Below, in pieces: positions 34,227 to 44,280 of a stretch of DNA of 64,000 nt. A model generated the notes under the pieces. That model made no database searches and had not been told where the DNA came from. It saw only the letters and a program-made list of their open reading frames with translations. The DNA is taken from assembly GCF_030408375.1 (NCBI RefSeq), contig NZ_CP046530.1:1736001-1800000 (forward strand), written 5' to 3'. Both the position numbers and the translations under genes were made by a program. Every line of letters starts with the position of its first letter. Position 1 is the stretch's first letter. Origin of the DNA: Corynebacterium afermentans subsp. lipophilum. GTDB lineage: Bacteria; Actinomycetota; Actinomycetes; Mycobacteriales; Mycobacteriaceae.

Positions 34227-35027
34227 CTACTGGGCAGATTCCCGAGAAGAAAAGACAACCGACAGGCCGATGGCGCCGGGGCCAGTGTGGACCGCGAGGA
34301 CGTCGACAAGCGGCTCGCACATCACCCGCGAGCCCTCCGGCAGCTGGGACTCAAGCGATGACGCCAGCTGGTCAGCGGCCTCCTCGGCGTCCGCGTGCTG
34401 GATCGCCGCGAAGACCGGCTGGCCGCCGGCGCGCTCCACCACCAGCTCCGTGAGCTTGGCAAACGCCTTCGACTGTGTGCGGGTCTTGCCGGCGAGTTCG
34501 AGCTTGCCGTCGTGGATGCGCAAAATCGGCTTGTTGGCCAGAAGCGCTGCGGACAGCACGGCGGTGCCGGTGGGCAGGCGGCCGGACTTGCGCAGGTCGT
34601 CGAGCTGGTGCAGGTACACCCACGTCTCGGAGCGGGCGAGTGTGGACTTCGCCATCTCCTCGCACGCGGCCAAATCCCCGCCCTCCTGCGCCACGGTGGC
34701 GGCAGCCATGGCAGCCGCGCCGATAGTCATCCCGGCGGCGTCCGTCTCCACCACTTTCACCGTGCCGGGAAACACCGCAGACGCGGCCACCGCCGCCGAC
34801 CACGTGGACGACAGCGCCTTGGACAAGTGCAGGGCGATCACGCCGTCATCGCCGCCGCGCTCCAGCTGGCGCGCGTAGCAGGCCGCAAGCTCCAGCGAGG
34901 ACAGCCCGGAGGTGCCCCTGTCTTCGCCGTTGCCGGTGACGTGCATGTCGGCGACGGTGATATCCAGCTCACGGACGACCTCAGCGGGCAGCCCCGCCGA
35001 AGAATCCACCACGACGCGCACCGCCAT
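34227..35027 (-). CDS. DegV-family fatty-acid-binding protein
   Basis: The 266-residue protein has the DegV pattern: VDSSAGLP at the N-terminus, TSGLSSLELAACYARQLERGG (near 38-58) and a C-terminal domain with PTGTAVLSAALLANKPIL (near 150). DegV/FakB-like proteins bind fatty acids for a partner kinase in other bacteria; no FakA-like kinase is seen here. The gene directly abuts the phosphatase gene upstream and is probably co-transcribed with rsfS and gpgP. Confidence 0.88.
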   Translation of the reverse strand: MAVRVVVDSSAGLPAEVVRELDITVADMHVTGNGEDRGTSGLSSLELAACYARQLERGGDDGVIALHLSKALSSTWSAAVAASAVFPGTVKVVETDAAGMTIGAAAMAAATVAQEGGDLAACEEMAKSTLARSETWVYLHQLDDLRKSGRLPTGTAVLSAALLANKPILRIHDGKLELAGKTRTQSKAFAKLTELVVERAGGQPVFAAIQHADAEEAADQLASSLESQLPEGSRVMCEPLVDVLAVHTGPGAIGLSVVFSSRESAQ

Positions 35028-35660
35028 CTAGTTCAGCCCCCGGTTCCAGGCTTCGAGGTACCAGCGGATCTGCGTCGGCTCGTCCAGGCGCGGCATTGCC
35101 ACGAGCCGCGCCGTGTTCGCGTTGCCCAGGCCCTTGATCGCCGGGTACTGCGCCACCACGAAGCCCAGCAGCGACGCGGTCAGCGCGGCGATGGTGCCGC
35201 CGTGGGAAACCAGCAGAACAGCGGAGTTGTCCCACTCGTCGTAGTCGCGCATCAGCTCGTCCACCACGGCCTGCGCGCGCGCCGCAACCTCGAGGCGGCT
35301 TTCCCCGCGCGGGGGCGCCCATGTCGCGTCCGTGCGCCACACCGCGCGTGCGCCTTCGTGCTCGGTGTCCACTTCGGTGTGGGTTTTGCCTTGCCAGTCG
35401 CCCAGGTGCGTCTCGCGCAGACGCTTATCGACGTCTACAGCCAACCCCAAATCCGCCGCCACCACGTCAGCAGTATTCTTCGCGCGCACGAGGTCGGAGG
35501 AGATGATCTTCGAGATGCCCAGGTCGCGCAGCTCTTCGGCCGCGGCGTGCGCCTGGCTGATGCCGCGCTCGGACAGGGTCGTGTCCAGCTGGCCCTGCAT
35601 GCGGGAGGTGGCGTTGTAGTTCGTTTCGCCGTGGCGCAGCAGGATTAAACGACGTTGCAT
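35028..35660 (-). CDS. gpgP: Histidine phosphatase, probable glucosyl-3-phosphoglycerate phosphatase
   Basis: The 210-residue protein has the phosphoglycerate-mutase-like motif LLRHGETNYN (catalytic His about residue 10), DTTLSERGISQA near 27, and the second His in LLVSHGGTIAAL near 152. Its position between the ribosome silencing factor and degV matches mycobacterial gpgP, which removes phosphate from glucosyl-3-phosphoglycerate in methylglucose lipopolysaccharide synthesis. General phosphatase activity is certain from the motifs; the specific substrate is inferred from synteny. Confidence 0.75.
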   Translation of the reverse strand: MQRRLILLRHGETNYNATSRMQGQLDTTLSERGISQAHAAAEELRDLGISKIISSDLVRAKNTADVVAADLGLAVDVDKRLRETHLGDWQGKTHTEVDTEHEGARAVWRTDATWAPPRGESRLEVAARAQAVVDELMRDYDEWDNSAVLLVSHGGTIAALTASLLGFVVAQYPAIKGLGNANTARLVAMPRLDEPTQIRWYLEAWNRGLN

Positions 35661-35663
35661 GGC

Positions 35664-36137
35664 CTAGAACTCGTCGTCGGCGGCTGCCGGGCCCTCGCCC
35701 GCCAGCGGCAGGTCCTCGATGTTCTGTGCCTCGCGCATCTCGGCTTCGTTGCCGAAGGTGGCGGGGCGCTCGTAGGGCTCCAGGCCCTCGACCTCGATGG
35801 CAGGGCAGTCCGCGTACAGGCGGTCCAGGCCGTAGAACTCGCGCTCGGCGTCGCGCTGGATGTGCACGACGAAGTTGCCGTAGTCCAAAAGCACCCAGCG
35901 GTTTTCGCGGTTGCCCTCGCGGCGCTTCGGCTCCACGCCTGCGTCCGTCAGGTCGCCTTCGACCTCTTGGACGATGGCGGCGACCTGGCGCTCGTTGTCG
36001 GCGGAGACGATCACGAACACGTCCGTGATGGCCATAACGTTGGACACGTCGATGACAGCGATGTTCTTGCCAAGTTTCTCGTCGGCCGCCTTAGCGGCAA
36101 TCTTGGCCCGGTCGATGGAGATCTGCGGAGCGGTCAA
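35664..36137 (-). CDS. rsfS: Ribosomal silencing factor RsfS
   Basis: The 157-residue protein binds L14 and blocks subunit joining when nutrients are scarce. It has the RsfS core (AAKAADEKLGKNIAVIDVS, ITDVFVIVSADNERQV, then WVLLDYGNFVVHI and YGLDRLYADCP) and an acidic C-terminal tail of about 45 residues. The TTG at 36137 is preferred because AAGGG lies seven bases upstream and the family usually begins just before this helix; an ATG at 36173 would add 12 residues. It lies downstream of nadD, the usual NAD and ribosome-silencing pairing. Confidence 0.9.
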   Translation of the reverse strand: MTAPQISIDRAKIAAKAADEKLGKNIAVIDVSNVMAITDVFVIVSADNERQVAAIVQEVEGDLTDAGVEPKRREGNRENRWVLLDYGNFVVHIQRDAEREFYGLDRLYADCPAIEVEGLEPYERPATFGNEAEMREAQNIEDLPLAGEGPAAADDEF

Positions 36138-36202
36138 GTGGGAACCCTTCGTTGGTTGGACAGACTCCGCCATTGTCCCACGACGGGACCTAAGAGTGCT
36201 AC

Positions 36203-36829
36203 TTAGGCGTACAGGGCGTTTTTGGTGATGTACTGCACCACCCCGTCCGGCACCAGGTACCACACGGGCCGGTCCTCGGCGGCACGAGCGCGGCAGTCGG
36301 TCGACGAGATGGCCATCGCGGGGATTTCCACCAGGTGCACGCGCTTTTGGATGTCCGCCGGCAGCATGTCTTCGCGCAGGTCGTAACCGGGGCGGGTCAC
36401 GCCGACAAATTCGGCGAGCTGGAACATCTCCTCCCAGTCGTGCCAGGACATGATGGAGGCCAGCGCGTCGGCGCCGGTGATGAAGTACAACGCCTCGTCC
36501 GGGAACTGTTGGCGCAGATCCCGCAGGGTGTCGATGGTGTAGGTCGGACCGTTTCGGTCAATGTCCACCCGGGAGACGGAAAAGCGCGGGTTGGAGGCGG
36601 TGGCGATCACCGTCATCAGGTAGCGGTCCTCCGCCGGGCTGATGGTCTTGCCCGCCTTCTGCCAGGGCTGGCCGGTGGGCACGAAGATGACCTCGTCCAG
36701 GTTGAACCGGTCCGCTACCTCGCTCGCGGCAACCAGGTGGCCGTGGTGGATGGGGTCGAACGTGCCGCCCATTACCCCGATGCGCCGCGCCTCATCCAAA
36801 GAGGCGGCGTAGTGCTCAGTCATGCGCAT
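36203..36829 (-). CDS. nadD: Nicotinate-nucleotide adenylyltransferase
   Basis: The 208-residue enzyme transfers AMP from ATP to nicotinate mononucleotide in NAD synthesis. It has the nucleotidyltransferase motif [12 protein letters not shown] (near residue 21), the middle [16 protein letters not shown] (near 118) and the SSTDCRAR motif (near 184). A second possible ATG lies two codons downstream. The gene abuts the small membrane protein gene upstream and precedes rsfS by 65 bases. Confidence 0.94.
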   Translation of the reverse strand: MRMTEHYAASLDEARRIGVMGGTFDPIHHGHLVAASEVADRFNLDEVIFVPTGQPWQKAGKTISPAEDRYLMTVIATASNPRFSVSRVDIDRNGPTYTIDTLRDLRQQFPDEALYFITGADALASIMSWHDWEEMFQLAEFVGVTRPGYDLREDMLPADIQKRVHLVEIPAMAISSTDCRARAAEDRPVWYLVPDGVVQYITKNALYA

Positions 36830-37228
36830 CTACCTCGCCGGCGGCAGCATGGTGATGTTCACGGACTCGATGAACAGCAAACCGCCGCCGAGCACCAGCG
36901 CGAGCAGCGCGCCAACGACGCCGACGATGGCGCCGATGCGCAGCTCATCGGTGGTGTCGTCCGCCCACTTGGTGGCGCTGCTGCTGGAGCCGCCAGCGAC
37001 CTTCTTCTCCTCGCACACCTGCTTTCCGTCCTTGTCGGTGACGGGGATCGGGTTGCCGTCTGCGTCGATGATCGGCTTGCCCTTCTCGTCCACCTTCATC
37101 TTGCAGGTTTTTTCCACCGTCAGGCGCTCCTGAGTGTCGCGCGTGATGGTTTCCGCGTCTGCAGGCGTAACCGAAAGCGCGACGGCGCAGGCGGTCGCGG
37201 CGGCGACGGAACGGATACGACGTCTCAT
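36830..37228 (-). CDS. Unknown exported 132-aa protein with C-terminal membrane helix
   Basis: I do not recognise a characterised family. A signal peptide (1-25, ending PADAE) is followed by a hydrophilic region with two Cys (TCKMKVDEKGKP, KQVCEEKK) and an Asp-Gly-Asn spaced stretch (IIDADGNPIPVTDKDG), a Ser-rich linker and one membrane helix (about 97-125). The pair of Cys may form a disulfide outside the cell. It overlaps the cutinase-like gene stop by one base and ends directly before nadD, so it belongs to the same minus-strand unit; it may work with the secreted esterase. Confidence 0.65.
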   Translation of the reverse strand: MRRRIRSVAAATACAVALSVTPADAETITRDTQERLTVEKTCKMKVDEKGKPIIDADGNPIPVTDKDGKQVCEEKKVAGGSSSSATKWADDTTDELRIGAIVGVVGALLALVLGGGLLFIESVNITMLPPAR

Positions 37229-38166
37229 TAGCCGTACCGTACCTGATCCACGAACCGGCCGAACGAGTCAGAGACCTGATTGTCCCAGCGGGAGTGCCAG
37301 CGGAAGTAGCGGGCGTGGTTGCCGCCGGTGGGGCGCGAGGCTTCCAGGGTCTGGCGCGACAGGTCGCACACGGCGTCGAGCGGCAGGCAGTAGTTCACGC
37401 GGTTACGGGTCGCGGCCGCGGTCTTGGTGTTAAACGGCAGCGCGCCCAGGATGCCGCCTGCGCCGCCACCGCGCACGCCCACGGTGGACCAGTCGCCCGG
37501 GGCGGTATTCGGGTTGCCAAAGTAGACCACGCCGGCGAGCTGGCCGCGGCGGGCCAGCTCACGCTCGTGCTCGAGCAGGATCATCGCGCCCTGCGAGTAG
37601 CCGGACAGGATGTACTTCGGGCGGCAGCCGGTGGCGCGCTCGTAGTCGTTGACCATTTGCATCACACCACCGCGGCCGATCTTCACCGAGTCCAGGAACT
37701 GGTTCGCGGCGGTGCGCGCCATCATGAACATCGGGCTGGCCCACTGGATGGCAAGACCGACCGCCTGCAGCAGCGTTGACGGCACGGCGACCTCAGGCAC
37801 GTCGTACTCCGGGAAGGTTGCCGGGTAGTAGCGCGGCTCCAGGCCGATGACTTCGACGTCCTTCATCAGGGAATTACCGCCGTGGGTGGCGGCGTAGCGG
37901 CGCTCCGCGTGCTGCAGGAAGGCGCGAATGGTTTCCGCCTCCCAGCCGTTGGAGGTCCAGGCCGCCCCGCCCGAGTAGCGCGTGGGGTAGATCTGGCTGT
38001 TTTGGCCGGAGCCGCGAGCGGCGATGACGGCGACGGCCGGGCAGCGTGTCTGCGCATCGGCTTCTTCAACAGGTGCGACGGGGGAAACGGTAGCTGTCAC
38101 GGCGGTGGCGACAGCGGTGGCGAACAGGCCGATACGGGCGCGCCAGGAGGAACGGGATTTTTGCAC
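37228..38166 (-). CDS. Secreted cutinase-family esterase
   Basis: The 312-residue protein has a Sec signal peptide (1-39, ending ADA), then CPAVAVIAARGSGQN with the first conserved Cys, the nucleophile elbow GYSQGAM (near 195), and the acid and His region (PLDAVCDL near 262, then HARYF). Corynebacterial relatives are cell-wall or secreted lipases and esterases, some acting on mycolate lipids; the substrate is not visible here. Conserved Cys positions suggest disulfides. It lies just downstream of proA (9 bases) and overlaps the small membrane protein gene. Confidence 0.87.
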   Translation of the reverse strand: MQKSRSSWRARIGLFATAVATAVTATVSPVAPVEEADAQTRCPAVAVIAARGSGQNSQIYPTRYSGGAAWTSNGWEAETIRAFLQHAERRYAATHGGNSLMKDVEVIGLEPRYYPATFPEYDVPEVAVPSTLLQAVGLAIQWASPMFMMARTAANQFLDSVKIGRGGVMQMVNDYERATGCRPKYILSGYSQGAMILLEHERELARRGQLAGVVYFGNPNTAPGDWSTVGVRGGGAGGILGALPFNTKTAAATRNRVNYCLPLDAVCDLSRQTLEASRPTGGNHARYFRWHSRWDNQVSDSFGRFVDQVRYG

Positions 38167-38175
38167 GCAGCTAGA

Positions 38176-39462
38176 CTAGCGCACCTGGCCTGCACCTTCC
38201 AGGATCCATTTGGTGGTGGTCAGCTCCGGCAGCGCCATCGGGCCGCGGGCGTGCAGTTTCTGGGTGGAGATGCCGATTTCGGCCCCCATGCCGTACTGCT
38301 CCCCGTCCGTGAAAGCGGTCGATGCGTTCAGGACGACAGCTGCGGCGTCGACGGCGTCAGCGAATCGTCGTAAAGCATTGGCGTCCTGGGCCGCAATTGC
38401 CTCGGTGTGGCCGCTGGAGTAGCGCGCGATGTGGGCGATCGCCCCGTCCACGCCGTCCACGACGGCGCTCGCGATGTCCATGCTGAGGTACTCCTCTGCG
38501 AAATCAGCCTCCGTCGCGGGCACAACATCCGCACCAAACGCAGCATGCTTTGCGACGTCTCCGTGCACCTCAACCCCCGCCGCCTGCAACGCAGCAACGA
38601 CCGCACGTTTGTCCTCGTCCGCGAGGCGGGCGTCTATCAGCACCGTTTCCGTCGCGTTGCACACGCTGACCCGGCGCGTCTTGCCGTTGATAAGCATCGC
38701 GATGGCCTTGTCCAGGTCCGCAGACGCGTCAATGTAGAAGTGGCAGTTGCCGGTGCCCGTCTCGATGGTGGGCACGGTCGCGCCGGTGACCACCGCCTCG
38801 ATCAGGCGGGCGCTGCCGCGGGGAATCACCACGTCGACAAGCCCGCGCGCGGTGATGAGGTCCTGCACCGAACCGTGGGTTTCACACGGGAGCAGCTGCA
38901 CCGCTTCGCGCGGCAGGTCGTGGGCGGCGAGGGTGTCCTGCAACACCTCGACCAAGGCGGCGTTGGATTCCCGCGCCGTCTTCGAACCGCGCAACAGCGC
39001 CACGTTGCCGGATTTGAGCGCTAGCCCGAACGCGTCGACGGTGACGTTTGGGCGGGCTTCATAGACCATGCCCATCACGCCGAGCGGGACGCGCACCTTT
39101 TTCATCTGGATGCCGTTGGGCAGCGTGCGGCCGGTGAGCACCTCCCCCACCGGGTCCTGCAACCCGGCAACCTGGCGCAGCCCGCCGGCGATGCCGTTGA
39201 TGCGGTCTTCGTCCAGCGCGAGCCGGTCCAGCACGGACTCCGCCAGACCGTTGCCGCGGCCGTGCTCCAGGTCGCGGGCGTTGGCGCCCAGGATCTCCCC
39301 CGCACGCCCGGTCAGCGCAGCGGCGGCCGCGAGCAGCACCTCGTCCTTTGCCGGGGTGGGCAGCGCCGCGATCACCGGCGCCACCTCTTTCGCACGGCGC
39401 GCCTTCGCGAGCACCTCCTCGCGCTCGGCCTGTCTTTGCTGGTCAGTCTGCTGCGCACTCAT
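38176..39462 (-). CDS. proA: Gamma-glutamyl phosphate reductase
   Basis: The 428-residue NADPH-dependent enzyme makes glutamate-5-semialdehyde, the second step of proline synthesis. It shows an N-terminal coenzyme domain ([16 protein letters not shown] near 130), the catalytic Cys in [10 protein letters not shown] (near 268) and a normal length. ProB lies 2.3 kb upstream on the same strand, separated by a hydroxyacid dehydrogenase gene and an opposite-strand antitoxin gene, so proA probably has its own promoter. Confidence 0.95.
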   Translation of the reverse strand: MSAQQTDQQRQAEREEVLAKARRAKEVAPVIAALPTPAKDEVLLAAAAALTGRAGEILGANARDLEHGRGNGLAESVLDRLALDEDRINGIAGGLRQVAGLQDPVGEVLTGRTLPNGIQMKKVRVPLGVMGMVYEARPNVTVDAFGLALKSGNVALLRGSKTARESNAALVEVLQDTLAAHDLPREAVQLLPCETHGSVQDLITARGLVDVVIPRGSARLIEAVVTGATVPTIETGTGNCHFYIDASADLDKAIAMLINGKTRRVSVCNATETVLIDARLADEDKRAVVAALQAAGVEVHGDVAKHAAFGADVVPATEADFAEEYLSMDIASAVVDGVDGAIAHIARYSSGHTEAIAAQDANALRRFADAVDAAAVVLNASTAFTDGEQYGMGAEIGISTQKLHARGPMALPELTTTKWILEGAGQVR

Positions 39463-39532
39463 GCGGCAATCCTAGCGTTAGACGAGTACCAAAACTCTTG
39501 ACACTGGCGCGGGGGTGGCCCACTATTTCGGT

Positions 39533-39769
39533 ATGACCGATTTGCAGCTCTTCAACGTCCCGGAAAAGCTGGTGCGCGCCCTTGAAGCACAGGCCCAGCT
39601 TCGGAACACGTCCGTGTCCGACGTCGCTGTTGACGAGCTGACAATCGCGCTCAACCGTCGCAAGCGTTCCGCGGCCCTGGATCGACTCGCCAATCTTCCC
39701 CGGGTGAGCACGAAGGGCGAATCCATCGCCGATGCTGTTCGCGGCGAACGGGACGCCCTGGTCATTTAA
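39533..39769 (+). CDS. Orphan FitA/Arc-type antitoxin-like protein
   Basis: The 78-residue protein starts MTDLQLFNVPEKLVRALEAQAQ and has the ribbon-helix-helix pattern of FitA-like antitoxins (SVSDVAVDELTIALNRR), with a short C-terminal toxin-binding-like tail (STKGESIADAVRGERDALVI). A -35-like TTGACA (39499-39504) lies upstream, and the ATG may be leaderless. No PIN-domain toxin follows; the next gene is on the opposite strand and overlaps the stop by four bases. It is either a solitary regulator or a remnant of a toxin-antitoxin pair. Confidence 0.7.
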   Translation: MTDLQLFNVPEKLVRALEAQAQLRNTSVSDVAVDELTIALNRRKRSAALDRLANLPRVSTKGESIADAVRGERDALVI

Positions 39770-40674
39770 TACCCCGCGTCGATGTCGACTTCGGTGGCCA
39801 TCTTCTCGCCCGCGGTAAACAGCTCCCAGTTCTTCGCGGCCAGGCCGCCGATGCGGCGCTCCATAAACCGCGGGATGTTAGCTACGTGCGGGGTGATCAC
39901 GCAGTTGTCCAGGCCCCACAGCTCGTGGTCGGCGGGCAGTGGCTCGGGCTCTGTCACGTCGAGGCCGGCGCCGCGCAGGTGGCCGTCGGCAAGCGCTTGC
40001 GTGAGCGCCTCCGTATCGATCAGCGGACCGCGCCCAACATTCACAATCACGGCACTGTCCCGCATCTTCCCGATGGTCTCCGCGTTGACCATGTGGCGGG
40101 TTTCCTCGGTGAGCGGGGCGAGGAGGACGAAGTAGTCGTGGTTGGCCCAGACATCGTCGGAAAGCGTCACGGTGTTATCCGCGCCTTCGACGGGGTTGCC
40201 GGAGCGGTTCACCGCCGTGATCTCCATGCCGAACGGCTCGAGGAAGCGGATGAGCGTTTTGCCGATGCCACCGGCGCCAATGATCGCGAGCTTCTTGTTG
40301 TCGAAGAGGTACTCCTTCTCCTTGAACAGCTGCGTGTTGTTCCACTCGCGGTCCACGGCCTTCATGCGGTGCTCCACCGCGAGAAGCAGGGCGAGGGTGG
40401 ACTCGGCGACGGTGTCGTCGTACAGCCCTCCGGCGTTGGCGAAACGCACGCCGTTTGCCGCGTGCTTGGCAAAGACGTCCTGTAGGTTCTCCACGCCGGC
40501 GTACTGGATCTGCACGACCTTGACGGAATCGGGCAGCTGGTCCGGGAAGTCGCCCGGGCCGCCGCCGAAGAGGATCATGTCCGGGTTGTCCTCCAAGGCC
40601 ACATGCTGGTGGCCTTCCGCCTCCAACGCGGCAATCGGCTCGTCTTTGGGCTTGGGCAAAAACGTGAACTTCAT
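39766..40674 (-). CDS. D-isomer-specific 2-hydroxyacid dehydrogenase (proB-proA region type)
   Basis: The 302-residue enzyme has a split catalytic domain, the NAD-binding motif IIGAGGIGKTLIRFL (near residue 133) and the family's Arg/Glu/His active site regions (NVGRGPLIDTEAL near 213, GLDVTEPEPLP near 237, and ITPHVANIP near 260, with the catalytic His). A gene of this type (unkdh) lies between proB and proA in C. glutamicum. The substrate is unknown; it is not SerA, because the C-terminal ACT domain is missing. Confidence 0.88.
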   Translation of the reverse strand: MKFTFLPKPKDEPIAALEAEGHQHVALEDNPDMILFGGGPGDFPDQLPDSVKVVQIQYAGVENLQDVFAKHAANGVRFANAGGLYDDTVAESTLALLLAVEHRMKAVDREWNNTQLFKEKEYLFDNKKLAIIGAGGIGKTLIRFLEPFGMEITAVNRSGNPVEGADNTVTLSDDVWANHDYFVLLAPLTEETRHMVNAETIGKMRDSAVIVNVGRGPLIDTEALTQALADGHLRGAGLDVTEPEPLPADHELWGLDNCVITPHVANIPRFMERRIGGLAAKNWELFTAGEKMATEVDIDAGY

Positions 40675-40692
40675 GCCCGCCCAGACTAGCTA

Positions 40693-41808
40693 CTACAGTC
40701 GCGAGGCGTAGTTGGACAAGTAATCCGCGTGCACCACGGCCCTGCGCTGGTGGGCGGGCAGCTCGTCGGTGTGTCGGCCGAGCATCGTGGCCAGCTCCGC
40801 GGCGTCGTAGGCGACTTCGCCGCGGCCCACGGCTTCAGAATCGGGGCCCAGGATTTCCACGATGTCGCCGGCGTGGAACTCGCCCTCGATGTTGGTGATG
40901 CCCACCGCAAGCAGGCTGGTGCCGCCGCGGGTGACCGCCTCGACCGCACCCTCGTCCAGGCGCAGCACGCCCTCCGCGTCCGCCGCGTAGAGGGCCCAGA
41001 ACTTCCAGGCGTTGAGCTTGCTTTCCGGGCGCGTGTGGAACACGGTTCCCACCTGCGCGTTCTCGAGCGCGTCCTCGATCTTTTCCGTGGCGGTGAGCAG
41101 CACCGGCACGCCGCCGCGGGTGGCCAGGCGCGCGGCCGAGACCTTCGCCGCCATGCCGCCGGTGCCGAAGACGCCCCCGTCGCCGGCTTCGACGTCGGCG
41201 AGGTCGTTGCCGGAGCGGACTTCGTCGAGAAGCTTGGCGCTCGGGTCTGATGGATTTTTGTTGTAAAGGCCGTCCACATCCGACAGCAGCACCAGCGCGT
41301 CCGCGGACACCAGGGTGGCCACGATGGCGGAGAGGCGGTCGTTGTCGCCGAAGCGCATCTCGGAAGTGGCCACCGTGTCGTTCTCGTTGACGATCGGCAC
41401 CGCGCCCATCTGACGCAGCCGGTCGATGGTGCGCTGCGCGTTGCGGGCGCGCTCGCGGGACCCGGCGTCGCTTTGCGTGAGCAGCACCTGGCCAACCGTC
41501 CGGCCGTAGCGCGCAAACGAGGCGCCCCACACCTGCGCGAGGTGGATCTGCCCCACCGACGCGGCCGCCTGCTTGGTGGCCAGATCGCGCGGGCGCGCCT
41601 TCAACCCCAGCGGCCCCATGCCCGCCGCGATCGCACCCGAGGAAACCACGACCACTTCGGAACCGCGCGCGATGCGGTGTTCGATAGCGTCCACGATGCC
41701 GTCGATCTTCGCCGGATCCAGCTCGCCTGAGGCGTTGACCAGGGAACTTGTGCCCAGCTTGACCACGATGCGGCGGGCGGCGGCGATCTCTTCGCGGAGG
41801 GAAGTCAT
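40693..41808 (-). CDS. proB: Glutamate 5-kinase
   Basis: The 371-residue enzyme phosphorylates glutamate to start proline synthesis and is usually feedback-inhibited by proline. The amino-acid kinase domain (about 1-260) has [20 protein letters not shown] and [11 protein letters not shown] (near 135); a PUA domain follows (about 280-370; [19 protein letters not shown]). It lies 21 bases downstream of obg, as in other corynebacteria. Confidence 0.95.
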   Translation of the reverse strand: MTSLREEIAAARRIVVKLGTSSLVNASGELDPAKIDGIVDAIEHRIARGSEVVVVSSGAIAAGMGPLGLKARPRDLATKQAAASVGQIHLAQVWGASFARYGRTVGQVLLTQSDAGSRERARNAQRTIDRLRQMGAVPIVNENDTVATSEMRFGDNDRLSAIVATLVSADALVLLSDVDGLYNKNPSDPSAKLLDEVRSGNDLADVEAGDGGVFGTGGMAAKVSAARLATRGGVPVLLTATEKIEDALENAQVGTVFHTRPESKLNAWKFWALYAADAEGVLRLDEGAVEAVTRGGTSLLAVGITNIEGEFHAGDIVEILGPDSEAVGRGEVAYDAAELATMLGRHTDELPAHQRRAVVHADYLSNYASRL

Positions 41809-41829
41809 GCGTTTGGAGTCTACGCGGCC

Positions 41830-43335
41830 CTAGCCCTGCCAGCGCTCGCGGTCGGCTTCTTCGCCGGTGCCGTAGTCGTACTCGTCGATCAGTCCGCGGC
41901 GGGCCTGGGAAGCGCGCTTGCGCTCTGCCGCCGACGTGCGGTCCGTGCCGCCCAGGCGAGCGTCCTGGCCGCGGCCGGCCAGCGTCGGGTCGCCGCCGAT
42001 GCTTGGCTCCCAGTCGAAAGAGATCTCGCCGATGGTGACCGTGTCGCCCTCGTGGGCGCCGGCCTTGCGAAGCATGTCTTCCACGCCTGCCTTGTTCAGG
42101 CGGTCCGACAGGTAGCCGACGGCTTCGTCGTTTTCGAAGTCCGTCTGGCGCACCCAGCGCTCCACCTTCTCGCCGGTAACGAGCCAGCCTTCCGGGTACA
42201 TGGGGTCGCGCACGACCTCCACGCCGCCGTCCTCGCCGCGTCGGCTGAGGGCTTTGGGGCGGATGACCTGTGGTTCGTCGATAGGCACAGTGCGACGCTT
42301 TTTGCGGGTGCGCTTGACGATGTCCCACAGCGCCCACTTCAGCTCGTCCAGCCCCTCGCGGGTGGCGGTGGAGATCATGTACACCGGCCAGCCGAACTTC
42401 TCCTCGATGTCCGCGCGGAGAAACTCGGCGAGCTCCTTCGCCTCCGGGATGTCCATCTTATTCAGCACCACGAGGCGCGGGCGCTCGCGCAGGTCGCCCA
42501 GGCCGGAGTCCATGTCGAGGGCGTCGGCGTAGGTGTCCAGCTCGTGTTCGAGGGCCTCAATGTCGGAGATCGGGTCGCGGCCCGGTTCCATCGTGGCCAC
42601 ATCCACGATGTGCGCAAGCACCGCGGTGCGCTCAATGTGGCGCAAAAAGTCCAGGCCGAGGCCTTTGCCCTCGCTCGCGCCCGGGATCAGGCCGGGCACG
42701 TCCGCGATGGTGAAAGTGTCGTGGCCGACGTTGACCACACCCAGGTTCGGCGCGAGCGTGGTAAACGGGTAGTCCGCGATCTTCGGCTTCGCCGCGGACA
42801 CCACAGAAATAAGCGAGGATTTGCCTGCCGACGGAAACCCGACCAGGCCCACATCCGCCACCGATTTCAGCTCCAGGATCAGGTCGTGCGCCTCGCCTGG
42901 CTCGCCTTTCAGGGAGAAACCGGGGGCTTTGCGCTTCGCCGTCGCCAAGGCTGCGTTGCCCAAGCCTCCGAAGCCGCCCTCCGCGGCGATGAAGCGGGTG
43001 CCCGGCACGGTCAGGTCCGCGAGCACCTCGCCGTCCTCGCTGCGCACCACGGTGCCCACCGGCACCTCCAGCACGAGGTCCTCGCCGCGCGCGCCGTTGC
43101 GCCAATCGCCCGCGCCGTTCGCGCCGCGTTGCGCCTTGATGTGCGGGCGGTATTGGAAGTCCAGCAGCGTGTGCACCTGGGTGGACACCTCGAGGATGAT
43201 GTCGCCGCCGTGGCCGCCGTTGCCGCCGTCCGGCCCGCCGAGCGGCTTGAACTTTTCGCGGTGGACGGACGTGCAGCCGTGGCCGCCGTCGCCTGCTTGC
43301 AGGTGCAGGGTTGCGCGATCAACGAATTGGGCCAT
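41830..43335 (-). CDS. obgE: Obg/CgtA family GTPase
   Basis: The 501-residue GTPase acts in 50S assembly and stress control. The Gly-rich Obg fold (about 1-158; [24 protein letters not shown]) is followed by the G domain with [10 protein letters not shown] (near 167), [12 protein letters not shown] (near 213) and NKMD, and an OCT-type C-terminal domain (about 350-430). The last 70 residues are charged. GAAAGGCGG precedes the ATG. An intrinsic terminator separates it from rpmA upstream. Confidence 0.95.
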   Translation of the reverse strand: MAQFVDRATLHLQAGDGGHGCTSVHREKFKPLGGPDGGNGGHGGDIILEVSTQVHTLLDFQYRPHIKAQRGANGAGDWRNGARGEDLVLEVPVGTVVRSEDGEVLADLTVPGTRFIAAEGGFGGLGNAALATAKRKAPGFSLKGEPGEAHDLILELKSVADVGLVGFPSAGKSSLISVVSAAKPKIADYPFTTLAPNLGVVNVGHDTFTIADVPGLIPGASEGKGLGLDFLRHIERTAVLAHIVDVATMEPGRDPISDIEALEHELDTYADALDMDSGLGDLRERPRLVVLNKMDIPEAKELAEFLRADIEEKFGWPVYMISTATREGLDELKWALWDIVKRTRKKRRTVPIDEPQVIRPKALSRRGEDGGVEVVRDPMYPEGWLVTGEKVERWVRQTDFENDEAVGYLSDRLNKAGVEDMLRKAGAHEGDTVTIGEISFDWEPSIGGDPTLAGRGQDARLGGTDRTSAAERKRASQARRGLIDEYDYGTGEEADRERWQG

Positions 43336-43375
43336 GGTGGTTTGCCGCCTTTCTTTAGGACACGGACGATGATAA

Positions 43376-43412
43376 GCAAAAAGCGCCGTCGGCCCGAACG
43401 GACCGGCGGCGC
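43376..43412 (-). terminator. Intrinsic terminator after rpmA
   Basis: On the minus strand GCGCCGCCGG pairs with CCGACGGCGC (one wobble) and is followed by TTTTTGC. It ends the rplU-rpmA transcript before obg. Confidence 0.8.
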
Positions 43413-43425
43413 CTAGGCTTCGCGG

Positions 43426-43770
43426 TTACGCGGTGGCGGTTGCCTCTTCGGCGGTGCCTTCGTCGACAACGCCTGCTGCCTCAGCCTGCTCGAGAACCTC
43501 GGAAGCAACACCCTGGCCGTCGGCCGGGACGATGTTGACGATGCGGCGCTTGCGCTTGATGCCGAACTGGACGGAGCCTGCGGTCAGTGCGAACAGCGTG
43601 TCGTCGCCGCCGCGGCCGACGTTGTCGCCCGGGTGGAACTTGGTGCCACGCTGACGGACGAGGATCTCGCCGGCCTTGACCTGCTGGCCACCGAAGCGCT
43701 TCACACCGAGGCGCTTGGACTCAGAGTCACGACCGTTCGAGGAGCTGGATGCACCCTTCTTGGTTGCCAT
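43426..43770 (-). CDS. rpmA: Large ribosomal subunit protein bL27
   Basis: The 114-residue protein starts [24 protein letters not shown] with KRFGGQ, the L27 pattern, whose N-terminus reaches the peptidyl-transferase centre. The C-terminal 25 residues are an Ala/Glu-rich extension beyond the usual 85-90. It follows rplU by 20 bases, and AGGAG precedes its start. Confidence 0.96.
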   Translation of the reverse strand: MATKKGASSSSNGRDSESKRLGVKRFGGQQVKAGEILVRQRGTKFHPGDNVGRGGDDTLFALTAGSVQFGIKRKRRIVNIVPADGQGVASEVLEQAEAAGVVDEGTAEEATATA

Positions 43771-43790
43771 TGTTCAAATTCTCCTAGTGG

Positions 43791-44096
43791 TTACTTAATG
43801 CCGGTGATCTTGACGGTGGTCTGCGGCTGGCGGTGGCCCTGGCGGACCTTGTAGCCGGTCTTGTTCTTGTACTTCAGAATGTCGACCTTCTTGCCCTTGC
43901 CGTGCTCGACGATCTCTGCGGTCACGTTGACCTTGGACAGTGCGTCGGCACCGGAGGTGACGTCTGCGCCATCTACGAGAAGGATCGGGGTGAGTTCGAC
44001 CTTGTCGCCTGCTTCACCCTCAAGCTTCTCGACCTTGACGAGGTCGCCCTCGGCAACCTTGTACTGCTTGCCGCCGGTCTTGACGATCGCGTACAT
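43791..44096 (-). CDS. rplU: Large ribosomal subunit protein bL21
   Basis: The 101-residue protein starts [14 protein letters not shown] and contains [28 protein letters not shown], the L21 pattern; length is normal. It is the first gene of an operon with rpmA and has its own promoter and a leader of about 140 bases. Confidence 0.97.
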   Translation of the reverse strand: MYAIVKTGGKQYKVAEGDLVKVEKLEGEAGDKVELTPILLVDGADVTSGADALSKVNVTAEIVEHGKGKKVDILKYKNKTGYKVRQGHRQPQTTVKITGIK

Positions 44097-44274
44097 AGAG
44101 GGTTACCCCTTATCTCTACTCGCCCGCCCCCTGCATGCTCGAGGGCGGAAATGGAACAGTTTGAGCGCTTCGGGGCCTATCGTGGCCTGCCGTGCCCGCA
44201 TGCGTAGGCAACGAGGCGGCACGCCCCGAAACAGCGACTCGGCAAGACTACACCGGCACCATGCGCTTTACCAA
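44097..44274 (-). promoter_or_regulatory. rplU-rpmA promoter and leader
   Basis: On the minus strand -35 TTGGTA (44274-44269) and -10 TAGTCT (44250-44245) are spaced by 18 bases, giving a transcript start near 44238 and a GC-rich leader of about 140 bases. Leaders upstream of rplU are regulatory in some bacteria; no specific structure can be asserted here. Confidence 0.5.
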
Positions 44275-44280
44275 ACCGCG

